DNA from: an uncultured bacterium
GTDB taxonomy: Bacteria > Verrucomicrobiota > Lentisphaeria > Victivallales > UBA1829
Reading direction: 5' to 3'
Length of the DNA: 48,861 bases
Assembly (NCBI GenBank): GCA_900548385.1
Contig: URKJ01000039.1
Span: 1-48,861, forward strand
Part shown: positions 35,601 through 44,700 of the stretch, piece after piece
Layout of the letters: every line of letters starts with the position of its first letter
Position numbering within the stretch: the first letter of the stretch is position 1
The notes under the pieces: generated by a model
What the model saw: the letters and a program-made list of their open reading frames with translations, nothing else
What the model was told of the DNA's origin: nothing
The model's database searches: none
Position numbers and translations under genes: made by a program

Positions 35601-37319
35601 GCGTTCCCCCTCAAAACGGAACCGTATCTGCCAGTAGAGTTTCGGATTTTCCGGCGAGAATACATACTGACGCGCGATCGCCCCGTCCGAAAGCACCTGA
35701 TTGGCAAGCAGACCGTCTCCGCTGCTGTAATCGCCGAGCGATGCACTCGTCACCCAGCCGAACCGTCCGAACGATCCGCCTCTTGTCACACCTTCCGCGA
35801 CTCCGTTCATCCTGCCGTATGCGGAATCCAGCAGACTCTGCGCTTTGCGGGCGTCTTTTTCAATATTCTTCCCAGCCAGAAGCTGTTTTTTCAAGCCGGC
35901 GGCAAGACGATCCAGTTCCGCAAGTTCCGGAGCGGAAACACCGGACTCCCGCAATTCGGAAAGCGCGTCCAGCAGTTCCAGGTAGCGGTACGCATCATAG
36001 ATCCGCCCGTACGCCCGGTCAAGAAGCGGATCATGCTGCCGGATCTCTTTCGCCGTGAGATCCGCAGGAAGGGAAGTCCGCAGCGCCTGCACCTCGCGCT
36101 CCACCTCCGGAAGTGCGACATTGCGGCGGCGCAGATTGGCAAGGTCGTCGGTCAGACGGTCCAGATTCCACAGCAGCACATCGGAACCGTAAGTATAGTT
36201 GCGGATCAACCGGGCACGAATTTCCTCACGGGAAGGTGCGGAAAATGAAAAACTCCAGCCGGAACTCCCCGGTTTAACGGTCAGTTCAAGCCGGTTCTTC
36301 CCTTTCTTCAGCGGCATGACGACAATGCGTCCGCCTTTTCCGTTTCCCGTCTTCATGAAATCTCCGACGGTCTCCCCGTTGCAGACCAGTTTCCAGAACC
36401 AGTCCGCGTTTCCCTTCAGAACATAATCACCACGTTCCGGAACGGAAACTTCCGAAAAAAGCGTCACTTCCTTCTTTCCTCCGAAAATCGTCCTGAGATT
36501 CACTTTCTCACCCGGACGGAACTGTACGGTCTGCCCGTCCGCGGCTCGCCAGATTTCCGGAACGGAAAGCGGATGCAGGGTCCGCTTCGCGGAAGCGGAA
36601 TCCAGATTGTCCGCCTTGAAATACGAAAGTTTGCCGGTCATGCGGTAGTTGCGGACTCCCGGATACGCATTTGCAAACACCGTCCGGAATTCAGGACTGC
36701 GCAGAGTCTTGCGCCAGATTTCCCGTCCGCCCTCCCGGACCGTTCCGGTCACAGTGTCTCCGGACAGAGAAAGAGCAAGCTCATATTCGTGCCCCTGCTT
36801 CCATGTTCCGTTCAAAGTCTGCTCCGTTTTCAGCGGAATGGAAGGCTTTCCGGTATATTCCAGTTCAAAGCTCCGCTTTCCGTCTTTGGACTGTTTCAAA
36901 AACAGGCTCAGATTCGGCTGATCGGCAGGCAAACGGACCCGGCGTTGAAATTTCCGGCTCTGAATCAGAAGCCCGCATCGCTGTTCCGAATTTTTGCCGG
37001 GCTCAAACACATTGAACGGATGCGGCATCGCCGTAAACCGTGCCACGGTCTTGACCGACGGACCAGCGGGAAAATCCCGGACCAGCATTTGCGCATCCTC
37101 CGGGTTGACATCCCAGTATTCAGCACTCTTCTGATTCACTCCGGTAAACAGATAGGCTCCGCCGATCACCTCACCGGCAACTCCGCGATACATCCAGTTC
37201 TCCAACATGGGAGAATAATCGGGATAAGCGTCAAACCGTTCTTCGTAGATTGCCGCCGCAAGCGTCGTCCCCCCGGCAAGCACAAGCGCGGCGAGTCCGT
37301 TCATCAATCTGGTATTCAT
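32652..37319 (-). CDS. Giant secreted protein of unknown function, probably carbohydrate-active
   Basis: 1555 residues with a signal peptide (MNTRLMNGLAALVLAGGTTL). Residues ~25-240 look like a concanavalin/jelly-roll module; ~255-370 another beta module; ~375-520 is strongly helical and may be coiled coil (LDRLTDDLANLRRRNVALPE). A long central part (~530-1400) contains an aromatic-rich region with WAWMDDGSNDSGDNGPVV near residue 1060 and several conserved-looking His/Asp pairs such as VGVDHINVGF. The last ~150 residues resemble a carbohydrate-binding beta-sandwich. The alternation suggests an alpha/alpha-toroid catalytic core between binding domains, but I cannot name a family. It is third in a unit behind a GntR-type regulator and a pseudopilin. 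A relic of a paralogue's 3' end lies at 19693. Confidence 0.75.
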   Translation of the reverse strand: MNTRLMNGLAALVLAGGTTLAAAIYEERFDAYPDYSPMLENWMYRGVAGEVIGGAYLFTGVNQKSAEYWDVNPEDAQMLVRDFPAGPSVKTVARFTAMPHPFNVFEPGKNSEQRCGLLIQSRKFQRRVRLPADQPNLSLFLKQSKDGKRSFELEYTGKPSIPLKTEQTLNGTWKQGHEYELALSLSGDTVTGTVREGGREIWRKTLRSPEFRTVFANAYPGVRNYRMTGKLSYFKADNLDSASAKRTLHPLSVPEIWRAADGQTVQFRPGEKVNLRTIFGGKKEVTLFSEVSVPERGDYVLKGNADWFWKLVCNGETVGDFMKTGNGKGGRIVVMPLKKGKNRLELTVKPGSSGWSFSFSAPSREEIRARLIRNYTYGSDVLLWNLDRLTDDLANLRRRNVALPEVEREVQALRTSLPADLTAKEIRQHDPLLDRAYGRIYDAYRYLELLDALSELRESGVSAPELAELDRLAAGLKKQLLAGKNIEKDARKAQSLLDSAYGRMNGVAEGVTRGGSFGRFGWVTSASLGDYSSGDGLLANQVLSDGAIARQYVFSPENPKLYWQIRFRFEGERDPDTAKRLGALPVTGPNSSVEFGYDPTQFYSGSTPGNVKVNAISWTRKQFTCGDLFTADMNLLSPALLLESAHRVFVLADSPTGAFTNIGWLNGKREVRSEAIAGNGVVYDRDRDGELGSNWIVLWNGANAEQDLAGHRGSIPLQVIFQRKPRTIVRKDGELKIQFDRNGAVWLNTLYGAPLQATGNWRGKLPFAAVEAAEFFGRSALAQPEDCREFYRYDKDRKTVEIINKYKFREFAENDWGIKPLKLAVLPPVLSLMADRGFDAVLPDELRDLNYPTIYGPLYGVEGAEITYTLPVPDIPQYSIARNAEGDPKDVERVRRHGMDDIEGSRFRLYDERLSRAWHSISFPGGEASKLWQYWSPVYQQYLNGMFRYMMKESAGYRTNRVWRSLTEPYSGRKYFYSFSIGADYPGDVGVFGDRGYGVGLHLNALEQYSSMTGDTGRLKALWRDNSPLASPDAVRDGRYLTVDKMLGYVKNVHDWAWMDDGSNDSGDNGPVVDCSQAPFAGHCAYFRIAQRVGNEREIAKGAYHLAKSQLPLIARPAFLDYGRRNGLVGVDHINVGFREFITPNSFSNQSMHAANERNIYVASYASLLSYAGRDEGLDIYYPYSKYIWNDLRRFQKLCAQYFPNGDTESFQWSAPLATTLMFRILNGEKISAVRRIYETMSSKTIFYIRNGMDRDVLSLILAGGCPLLLTDWAPLPLPDFQFVPSAKKAVVTLERVPEKFRLGFLSSQEPAAVTVNGKSGSWKYDSATHRLFIPVPAGKKTSVEIRFDRIDMERFAPFPLPEPARTVPGIVPETGNWRRSASMPKKMESAAIAEKQLYHLLVSGSDRFLFHDWGKGKNHAAGGFTGNSPRDGQPPRALEIRASVENFCGYARNRLSFPAGSKALVVTGRVMRSADYSGNVPMVFLWFPKSNKPVFYQLPAGKNGEWQEFRFECTDPALLNGGNEFILNLTTQLDPRKGEPRGAVFYQNIRVFSK

Positions 37320-37337
37320 ACTGCTCCCCCTCCTCCG

Positions 37338-38126
37338 TCACCAAAGATAGCCGCCGGCGCAGATATGCTCCATGGATCTCCGGTCCGCCCACTTGAACGG
37401 GTATGCCTCCAGAGGATTGAGCTGACTGTCGGGGCGCACCCAGCCCGCATGGAGATCCAGATACAACATCCCCGTCTGCTGAGCGTGCCGGGGCGCGGGA
37501 ACTCCGACATTGTTTCCCAAATTGGTCTCGAACCGCCAGAAACCACGGGTCCGTTCAATATTCGCCACTCCGGTTCCGGTGCAGTTCCAGGTATCGGTCA
37601 CAAGAAATTTCTGTGACGGATTCGGGATTTTCGATGCCCTGCCGGAAAGGTACATGCTCTCGCTCCAGTCGGAACTGTTCGGTTTTTTCAGAAATTTACT
37701 ATATGTGATCAAGGTCTGATTGATCCCGTAATCCGGGAAATACAGGACATCTCCGATCGGCGGCATCGACGGGCAATGCAGTACCGCAGCCGTAATATAA
37801 CCACCGCCCTCAATCTTCAAATTCTCTTCATTCACTTTCAGCAGAAAATGATGCCAGTAAGGCGACGTTCTTCCGCTGGTGGTTCCCCCGAACATCGGCG
37901 GCAGGAAATCATCATTGTCGCTCAGATACGTCGTCATTCCGACCCCGATCTGCTTCAAATTGGCAAGACACTGGATCGCCTGTGCCTTCTCCCTTGCCTT
38001 GTTCAAAGCGGGCAGCAGCATACCAGCCAGGATAGCGATGATGGCAATTACTATGAGAAGCTCTATAAGGGTGAACCGATTCCTTCTCCGTTTCCATACT
38101 CTTGCCGGATTCCACATTTGTTTCAT
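37338..38126 (-). CDS. Pseudopilin (prepilin-type, H-X9-DG family)
   Basis: 262 residues. FTLIELLIVIAIIAILAGML is followed by ALNKAREKAQAIQCLANLKQ and later VLHCPSMPP and YGINQTL, all family features. The C-terminal signature is HAQQTGMLYLDLH, so the Gly of D-G-H is Leu here. AGAGGAG lies nine bases before the start. It sits between the regulator (36 bp away) and the giant secreted protein (18 bp away) on the minus strand, the same gene order as in the unit at 22720-28340. Confidence 0.88.
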   Translation of the reverse strand: MKQMWNPARVWKRRRNRFTLIELLIVIAIIAILAGMLLPALNKAREKAQAIQCLANLKQIGVGMTTYLSDNDDFLPPMFGGTTSGRTSPYWHHFLLKVNEENLKIEGGGYITAAVLHCPSMPPIGDVLYFPDYGINQTLITYSKFLKKPNSSDWSESMYLSGRASKIPNPSQKFLVTDTWNCTGTGVANIERTRGFWRFETNLGNNVGVPAPRHAQQTGMLYLDLHAGWVRPDSQLNPLEAYPFKWADRRSMEHICAGGYLW

Positions 38127-38162
38127 AACACTTACTCCTCTTTTTATTGTTTTTTATAAAAT

Positions 38163-39233
38163 TCAACGGACGGACCGCCCGTCTTCGTAAAGCTCAAAAT
38201 CCACTTCAATATCCGTAATGCTCACCGGTACTGGAGATGGGGATTCCATCTGAAGCATGAAATTATCCGCAAGCCGGCGCGCCGCCTCTTTCATCCGGCG
38301 CGTCACCAGACAGCCGGAAAACCCCATATCTTCCGACAGCGTCAGTTCGCCGCCGAATACGCGGCATTTGCCTTTGACATCAAAGTTATCCCGCAGAAAC
38401 GGCCAGTAATACCAGAACTTTCCGGTCAGCAGAACACTGTCGAAAGTCTCCCCCGCTTCCAACAGCTGCCGGGTCTGACGGATGGAGGAATCGGGATTTT
38501 CATTGATAAAACGGCAACAGTCAAATGCCACCCCGTGTTCTTCACAGGACCGGCGGATACCGGTTTGGATCTCGGCAAACAGATTGTCTTCACATCCGCT
38601 GCAGAGAACAAGCGGCTTCCGGCGTCCTTCCTCAAAAATGCGGTTCATGATCCGGTAATGGTCCTTGACAAAATTCCAGCGGGCGGCACTCGCGTTTCCG
38701 GTTACGAATCCGACCTCGACGATCGGCAGTCCGGACTCCCGCAGTTCCCGGATCGTATCCGCATACTTGGGATCCGGCGAAAACCAGACGATTCCGTCCA
38801 GATTGTAATTACGGATGATCGCGGCGGCGTTTTCCACATTTCCCTGTAAATAGATATGCTGAGCGGAAAAGCGGCCCGACCGACCGAAAATCTCTTCAAG
38901 GAACGGCGTGGAAACCCGGAAATGAAGCAGACCGAACAACACATTGCTTCCGTCCCCGGTCAGCAGACCGATGATTTTCAGCTCTTCAAAACTGCCGAAC
39001 GTTCCGGGAACTGTAAGATACCCGTTGTTTCCGCACGCGATCAAATGCCCGTCCCCGGCAAGATTCCGCAATACTTTCAGAGCCGTTGGATGCGATACGC
39101 CGAACATCTGCGCCAGTTTCCGGGTGGACGGAACCTTCTGCGGCTCGTTGCCGCTGCGAATGATCAGGTCCACCACATACTGACGGATTCTCATAAATTC
39201 CGTATTCAGATTTTCCAGACGTATCGTTTTCAT
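38163..39233 (-). CDS. GntR/LacI-type hybrid regulator
   Basis: 356 residues from the ATG at 39233; an in-frame GTG at 39257 lies within the operator and only a few bases after the predicted transcript start, so I reject it. The winged helix (VPSTRKLAQMFGVSHPTALK, wing GNNGYLTVPG) is followed by a LacI-type sensor: IIGLLTGDGS, LDGIVWFSPDP, PLVLCSGCED and MGFSGCLVTRRMKEAARRLA. The best ribosome binding site, AGGTGG, is part of the tandem repeat, so repressor binding would also cover it at the DNA level. It heads the operon with a pseudopilin and the giant secreted protein and probably senses a product of that system. Confidence 0.88.
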   Translation of the reverse strand: MKTIRLENLNTEFMRIRQYVVDLIIRSGNEPQKVPSTRKLAQMFGVSHPTALKVLRNLAGDGHLIACGNNGYLTVPGTFGSFEELKIIGLLTGDGSNVLFGLLHFRVSTPFLEEIFGRSGRFSAQHIYLQGNVENAAAIIRNYNLDGIVWFSPDPKYADTIRELRESGLPIVEVGFVTGNASAARWNFVKDHYRIMNRIFEEGRRKPLVLCSGCEDNLFAEIQTGIRRSCEEHGVAFDCCRFINENPDSSIRQTRQLLEAGETFDSVLLTGKFWYYWPFLRDNFDVKGKCRVFGGELTLSEDMGFSGCLVTRRMKEAARRLADNFMLQMESPSPVPVSITDIEVDFELYEDGRSVR

Positions 39234-39240
39234 TTCAGAA

Positions 39241-39297
39241 TTACCACCTGTTACCACCTTTTGTTTTAATTATAACACAAGATATTAAAAATGTCAA
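39241..39297 (-). promoter_or_regulatory. Consensus sigma70 promoter with tandem 10-bp operator
   Basis: On the minus strand TTGACA (39297-39292), 17-bp spacer and TATAAT (39274-39269) match consensus exactly. Immediately downstream are two direct 10-mers (plus-strand TTACCACCTG, TTACCACCTT, 39241-39260), covering about +2 to +21. A perfect promoter right before a repressor site fits tight, autoregulated control by the GntR-type protein encoded next. The rest of the gap to 39469 shows nothing I can name. Confidence 0.75.
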
Positions 39298-39469
39298 GCC
39301 CCGAAAATAAAAAAATTTCACGAAACCATTACCACATAAAAGTAGAGAAAAGGTATCATGGGAGAAAAGAGGCAAAGCACGCTCCAAAAAACAGCAGGAG
39401 AAAGTTTACACAAATCAGCGGGAAATCGTTATGCAAAAGCGGTTTTTCGGCAACAGAATACATTGTGCG

Positions 39470-39504
39470 AAAAAAAACGGCGTCAATACAACTTATTAAC
39501 GCCG
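39470..39504 (-). terminator. Intrinsic terminator of the tRNA-Ala gene
   Basis: On the minus strand CGGCGT and ACGCCG (39504-39499 and 39483-39478) form a stem around a 15-base loop, followed by eight T (39477-39470). It starts 12 bases after the tRNA 3' end. Confidence 0.8.
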
Positions 39505-39516
39505 AAGAATTTACAA

Positions 39517-39593
39517 TGGTGGAGCAGAAGAGATTCGAACTCTCGACCTATACGATGCGAACGTATCGCTCTAGCCAACTGAGCTACTGCCCC
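39517..39593 (-). tRNA. tRNA-Ala (anticodon CGC)
   Basis: Reading the minus strand from 39593: acceptor GGGGCAG, D-stem GCTC/GAGC, anticodon stem ATACG/CGTAT with loop TTCGCAT (anticodon CGC), T-arm GAGAG-TTCGAAT-CTCTT and acceptor CTGCTCC. A discriminator and an encoded CCA end at 39517. The G3:U70 pair (GGGG against CTCC) is the alanine identity element and agrees with the anticodon, which decodes GCG. All stems close. Confidence 0.95.
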
Positions 39594-39615
39594 TTGTGTC
39601 GTTTGACATGTCATT

Positions 39616-39643
39616 AATATAACGGATATTCCGTTTTTTACAA
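39616..39643 (-). promoter_or_regulatory. Promoter of the tRNA-Ala gene
   Basis: Minus strand: TTGTAA (39643-39638), 16-bp spacer, TATATT (39621-39616). The expected start point is about 15 bases before the mature tRNA 5' end. Confidence 0.5.
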
Positions 39644-39693
39644 GCTCAAATCTGAAAAAAGTATGTTTTTTTTGCAGAACAGAATACCGATCA

Positions 39694-39722
39694 TTGATTT
39701 TCCGCCATTCCGGAACTATATT
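39694..39722 (+). promoter_or_regulatory. Promoter of nadA
   Basis: TTGATT (39694-39699), 17-bp spacer, TATATT (39717-39722), giving a leader of about 30 bases before the nadA start at 39760. Confidence 0.5.
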
Positions 39723-39759
39723 ATTCACTCAACATCAGGAATCCAGGAAGGAGCCGGTC

Positions 39760-40659
39760 ATGAACCTCACAGATGAAATCCGCAGACTGAAACAACAACG
39801 GAATGCCGTTATCCTCGCTCATAATTATGTAAGACCCGAATTGCAGGACATCGCCGATTTCACCGGAGATTCCCTCGAACTCAGCATCCGGGCGCAGAAC
39901 GTCAAAGCTCCCGTAATCGTCTTCTGCGGAGTCCGGTTCATGGCGGAAACGGCAAAACTCCTCTCACCGAACTCCATTGTTCTGCTTCCCAATCCCGATG
40001 CAGGCTGTCCCATGGCAGATATGGCAACAGCGGAACAAGTCCGCGAATATAAGAAAAACAATCCCGACGCATTGCTTGTTGCTTATGTCAACAGCACCGC
40101 GGACGTCAAAGCGGAAGTCGATATCTGCTGTACCTCCGGAAACTCGGAAACGATCATCAGCGCAATTCCCGCCGACCGGAAAGTCATGTTCCTGCCCGAC
40201 CGGAATCTCGGAGCCAATATGAACCGCAAACTCGGACGATCCATGGAACTCTGGCCGGGATATTGCCCGATTCACAACAAAGTCACGGTCGATATGATCC
40301 GCGACGCCCGTAAAGCCCATCCCGGGGCTCCGGTGCTCGTGCACCCGGAATGTCAGCCGGATGTCATCGCCGAGGCGGATCACGCGCTCAGCACAGGCGG
40401 AATCCTCAAGTTCATCCGCGAATCTTCCGGCAAACAGTTCATCATCGGAACGGAAGAAGGTATCCTGCACCGTCTCAAAAAAGAGAATCCCGGAAAGGAA
40501 TTCTTCCCGCTTCAGCCTCTGATGGTCTGTGAGGACATGAAGAAAATCACGCTGGAACAGGTCCGCGACGTGCTCCGCGATCTTTCCAATCAGGTCGAAC
40601 TTCCGGAACAGCAGATGAAAGACGCGGTCCGGCCGATTGAAAAAATGCTCGGACAATAA
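39760..40659 (+). CDS. nadA: Quinolinate synthase
   Basis: 299 residues, the short form of NadA. It condenses iminoaspartate with dihydroxyacetone phosphate to quinolinate in NAD synthesis, using an oxygen-sensitive [4Fe-4S] cluster. The three cluster cysteines are visible: C83 (DAGCPMAD), C169 (PGYCPIHN) and C257 (LMVCEDMKK). Other hallmarks are AHNYVRPELQDIADF, GDSLELS, AYVNSTADVKAEVDICCTSG, PDRNLGAN and HPEC. AGGAAGGAG precedes the ATG; an upstream ATG at 39694 lies in the promoter. No nadB or nadC is nearby, so the gene stands alone, convergent with an AraC-type gene. Confidence 0.95.
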   Translation: MNLTDEIRRLKQQRNAVILAHNYVRPELQDIADFTGDSLELSIRAQNVKAPVIVFCGVRFMAETAKLLSPNSIVLLPNPDAGCPMADMATAEQVREYKKNNPDALLVAYVNSTADVKAEVDICCTSGNSETIISAIPADRKVMFLPDRNLGANMNRKLGRSMELWPGYCPIHNKVTVDMIRDARKAHPGAPVLVHPECQPDVIAEADHALSTGGILKFIRESSGKQFIIGTEEGILHRLKKENPGKEFFPLQPLMVCEDMKKITLEQVRDVLRDLSNQVELPEQQMKDAVRPIEKMLGQ

Positions 40660-40686
40660 TCGCGAACGGGCAAATACCAACGGCAG

Positions 40687-41589
40687 TTATTTGCGAACGC
40701 TGTTCCTGCGGTAGTCGCGCGGACTCGTATGCGTGAATTTCCGGAATACCTTCGCAAAATAATTGCTGTCGGTAAAACCGACATTACGGGCAATCGTCGA
40801 AATGGAGTCGCGGGAATTCAGAAGCATCAGCTGCGCCTGGGCAGTGCGGAGGCGGTTCAGGTAACGGACCGGAGGCTCTCCGAGTTCTCTCATAAAAATC
40901 CGGTAAAGAGTCGCTTCCGAAATAAAAAACGACTCCGCCAGTTCCGCAATACGAATCCCCTCCCGGTAGTGATGCTGCATATAATCCAGAAGAGCACCGA
41001 GCTGAAACGCATCATGCCGCTGATCCGCCCCGGTCCCGGTCATGGAATATTCCGAAAGACGGTAAATGATCTCCATGAACTGCGCCACTGCATGAAAACG
41101 GTAACCGGGAGGCCGGTTCTCCAACGTGATTTCCAAAAGACCGATCCGGCTTTTAATCTCCTCCAGAACCTTGCGGGTCAACCGCAGATAACGAATTTTA
41201 CCCGCCCCGTCATTCCAGTGAAACAGAGCACGGTAGCCGGGAGAATCCCGCATATCCAATTCCGGAATCAGATTCTTCCCGTAAAGCAGATTGACCAGCG
41301 CAAAATCTGAAACGGCTTCGTAAGCATGACTCATTCCCGGACGCAGAATAAACACATTGCCTTCCGACAGGTGGAATTCCCCCTCCGGCATCAGGTGCCG
41401 GCAGCTTCCGGCAACAACGATCACCAGCTCCCAGAAATCATGTGAATGCATCCTGCGGTTTCTCCGGTGATCATGCCACATTACCCGCAACGGAAAATCG
41501 TCTTGCCACAGCTGGTTTCCGCACCGCAGCGGAATCTGCGGATCAATGCCCGCAGACGGAACAGAAAAAAAATTCTCCGGGTCCGCCAT
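40687..41589 (-). CDS. AraC-family regulator of the adjacent glycosidase locus
   Basis: 300 residues from 41589 (GGAGG four bases upstream). The N-terminal cupin-like sensor domain has RRMHSHDFWELVIVVAGSCR and the barrel segment FHLSEGNVFILRPGMSHAYE, typical of sugar-sensing AraC members. The C-terminal two HTH motifs read IRIAELAESFFISEATLYRI and ISTIARNVGFTDSNYFAKVF, ending with the usual TSPRDYRR. It is divergent from the GH106-like gene with 144 bp between, so it probably activates that locus in response to a sugar such as rhamnose; the inducer is inference. Confidence 0.9.
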   Translation of the reverse strand: MADPENFFSVPSAGIDPQIPLRCGNQLWQDDFPLRVMWHDHRRNRRMHSHDFWELVIVVAGSCRHLMPEGEFHLSEGNVFILRPGMSHAYEAVSDFALVNLLYGKNLIPELDMRDSPGYRALFHWNDGAGKIRYLRLTRKVLEEIKSRIGLLEITLENRPPGYRFHAVAQFMEIIYRLSEYSMTGTGADQRHDAFQLGALLDYMQHHYREGIRIAELAESFFISEATLYRIFMRELGEPPVRYLNRLRTAQAQLMLLNSRDSISTIARNVGFTDSNYFAKVFRKFTHTSPRDYRRNSVRK

Positions 41590-41619
41590 TTTACCTCCAT
41601 TCTTTTCTCTTATGAAAGA

Positions 41620-41648
41620 AAAATACTGTTTATTGCAGGATTTGTCAA
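41620..41648 (-). promoter_or_regulatory. Promoter of the AraC-family gene
   Basis: Minus strand: TTGACA (41648-41643), 17-bp spacer, TATTTT (41625-41620), 31 bases before the start codon. On the plus strand a TATAAT at 41670-41675 is the likely -10 for the glycosidase; no consensus -35 lies at the right distance, which fits activator dependence. Confidence 0.6.
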
Positions 41649-41733
41649 GGTTATTTTTCAAAAATAAGCTATAATTTCAGATAAGAAGCAAAAACAGAAA
41701 AATTATCAACCGGATCATTCAAGGATATGAATC

Positions 41734-44700
41734 ATGCCGCGGAATTGGAAAGAAACCGTTAAAAACCCGGATTCCCGTTACCGGGGAATGCCTTTCTGGA
41801 GCTGGAACGGGAAAATGGACCCCGCCAGAATTGAACAGCAGATCGAAGAATTTCATGCGATGAGGTTCGGCGGCTTCTTCATGCACTCCCGGATGGGATT
41901 GGAAACCCCGTATCTGAGCAAAGAATGGTTCGACTGCGTCAGAACCGCAGTCCGCAAAGCGGCAGAACTGAATCTGCGAGCCTGTCTGTATGACGAGGAC
42001 CGCTGGGCATCCGGAACCGCCGGCGGATTCGTCACCCGCCATGAAGAATACCGGGGACAATTCCTTTATATCCGGCTGTTTCACAATCGGACGGATTACA
42101 TCCCTCACCCCGCCGGATTTGGACTCTGGGCAGCGGAACTTTCCGGCAGCCGCGCCCGCAATCTGCGCCGGGTGACCTCGCCGGAACAGGCAGAAAACGG
42201 GGAAACACTGATCGAAGCATTCGTCGAAAAACAGTTGCCGGAACCGCGTTACAACAATACTTCCTATCTTGATGTACTGAACCCGGAAGCCGTCTGCTGT
42301 TTTCTTCACACCACTTATCAGCGCTACCTTGACGAACTCGGCGCGGCATTCGGCACAACCGCACCGATGATCTTCACCGACGAACCGCATTGTCTGCGCT
42401 ATTCCGCGGAACGGCTCTTTCCCATGCCGTACTCCGATGTTCATGTATGCGCATGGAACAGCCGCATTCCCGAACGCTTCCGGCAACTCTGCGGATTCCC
42501 GCTGACCGACCACCTGCCGGAACTGTTCTTTTCCTCCGACTCTCATGATTCCGGAATGGTTCGGTACTTTTACTTCAAAGTTCTGACAGAGCTGTTCGTT
42601 TCCAGTTATACAAAACAAATCAGCGAATGGTGCGGCAGACACGGGATGCAGCTCACCGGCCATCTTCTCTGGGAGGATACTCCCGCCTCGCAGAGCAGAG
42701 CCGGCGCGGCCGTGATGCGTCACTACTCCCTCATGCAGATACCGGGCATGGATCAGCTGACCGAATATGCCCAGCTTTACGGAACCTGCAAACAGCTGGC
42801 ATCGGCGGCACGGCAGACAGGCCGACGTTTCCGGATCAGCGAAGTCTACGGCTGTACCGGATGGGACACCACCCTCGCCGCTTACAAAGCCATGGCTGAC
42901 TGGCAGTATGTGCTCGGAGTCAATCTACGCTGTCTGCATTTGAGTTACTACACGATAAAAGGCGAAGCCAAACGGGATTATCCCGCCTCGTTCTCCAGTC
43001 TCTCCAATTTTGCCGCCGCAATGCCGCTGCTGGAAGATTACTTTGCCCGTCTCGGCGTTATCCTGAGCGAAGGCCGGGAAATCCGGGACCTGCTGGTGAT
43101 TCATCCACTGGAATCCGCATGGATCCTGTTGGACTCTCAACTTCAGGACGCGGAGGAATTCGACCGGAAAGCCGAAACTCTGTGCAACGAACTGCTGGCA
43201 GACGCCCTCGATTTCGATTACGGAGACGAAGAAATGCTCTCCGTCTCCGGTACCATTGACACCTTGGATGGAACGCCGGTTCTGCGTCTGGGCGAAGCCG
43301 CCTACCGGGCAGTCCTACTGCCGGAAATGAAAACGATCCGGCGGACAACTCTGGACCTGCTCGCCCGTTTCCTGGATGCAGGAGGCACAGTCGCACGCCT
43401 CGGAACCGCTCCGGAACGGGTTGACGGCGTGCTCTGTCCGGATGCGGGCGGACTATACGAGCGGCTTCTCTCCGGAATCTCCGCTGTGGAGCCGTTGGTC
43501 CGAAAGGTCCGTTTTCATTCCGCAACGGCGCGGGAAACAGCGTCCCTGCTTTATCAGCTCCGGGAACTGGAAGACGGTTTAAGCCTGACGATCTGCAACA
43601 CCGGACTCAATATCCGGAACGGACAGCATACGCGCGTTTCAGAACGGCGTCTTGAATATCCCGAACTGACCGTGGAAATTGCCACAGACATCGCCGGGCA
43701 ATGGTACGAACTGGAGCCGGAAAACGGAAGTCTCCATCTTCTGGAAACAAAAAAAACTGCCGGAGGCTATCAGCTGCCCACCTCTTTTCTGCCGCAGCAA
43801 ACACGGATCTTTATTCTGGGAAAACCGGATGAAGGAACTCCGCAAAAAACGAAACACTATTGTTCCAAAATATCTCTGAACAGCAGCAGGATTCCGGTCC
43901 GGTTGAATCTTCCCAACTCGCTGGTGCTGGATCACCCGGAATGGGAATTCTCCAACAGAAAAGGCAAAACGTTTATCCTGCATCTGGATGACCTGCTCCG
44001 TCATGTGCTCGGAGTCCCGGTCCGGGCGGGAAACATGGTCCAGCCGTGGGCCGACAGGAAGAAGGAAGACCGAACGCTTCCCCTGACCTTGAATTATGAA
44101 TTTGAGATTGAAGAAATGCCGGAAAACTCTTTGCAGCTTTGTCTGGAAGATCCGGAACAGTGGAACATCACACTCAACGGTGTCCCAATACCAAATACGG
44201 ACTGCGGCGAATGGCTCGACCACGCGATCCGGAAGCGGGAACTACCCCTGCCCCTGCTGAAACCGGGAGGCAACCGGATCACTTTAACCGGAAACTATCA
44301 TTCTTCCGGCTCCGGTCTGGAAGCGGTTTATCTGACAGGAAACTTCGGGATTCGCAAAAACAGACTGACCCGTCCCGTTACGGAGCTCTCTCCGGGTGAC
44401 TGGTGCGGACAGGGACTTCCCAATTACGCGGGAGATGTGTGCTATTGTTTCAGCTTCGAAGCCGGAAACGGAAATGCCCTTTTGAGACTCGGCAATTTTC
44501 AGGCGGCAGCACTGAGGATCTTTCTCAACGGAAAGCTGCAAAATATTCTGGGATGGGAACCGTTTGAAACGGAACTGCCGGATCTCCGCCCCGGACACAA
44601 CGAACTGGAAATCGAAGTCATCGGCTCCCGGCGCAATCTGTTCGGGCCGTTCTTCCTGTCGGACCCGCACCCGCCGCGTTTCGGTGCAGCCGCATTCCGG

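Noticed and set aside
34563..36248. 561-codon open frame on the plus strand
   Set aside because: It is antisense to the 1555-residue gene and its translation is Arg/Pro-rich with no domain or ribosome binding site.
39291..39617. 108-codon plus-strand frame
   Set aside because: It runs across the tRNA-Ala gene and its terminator, so it is not protein-coding.
40670..40694. 7-bp inverted repeat GCAAATA/TATTTGC between nadA and the AraC gene
   Set aside because: Too short and AT-rich to call a terminator, and it overlaps the AraC-family stop codon.
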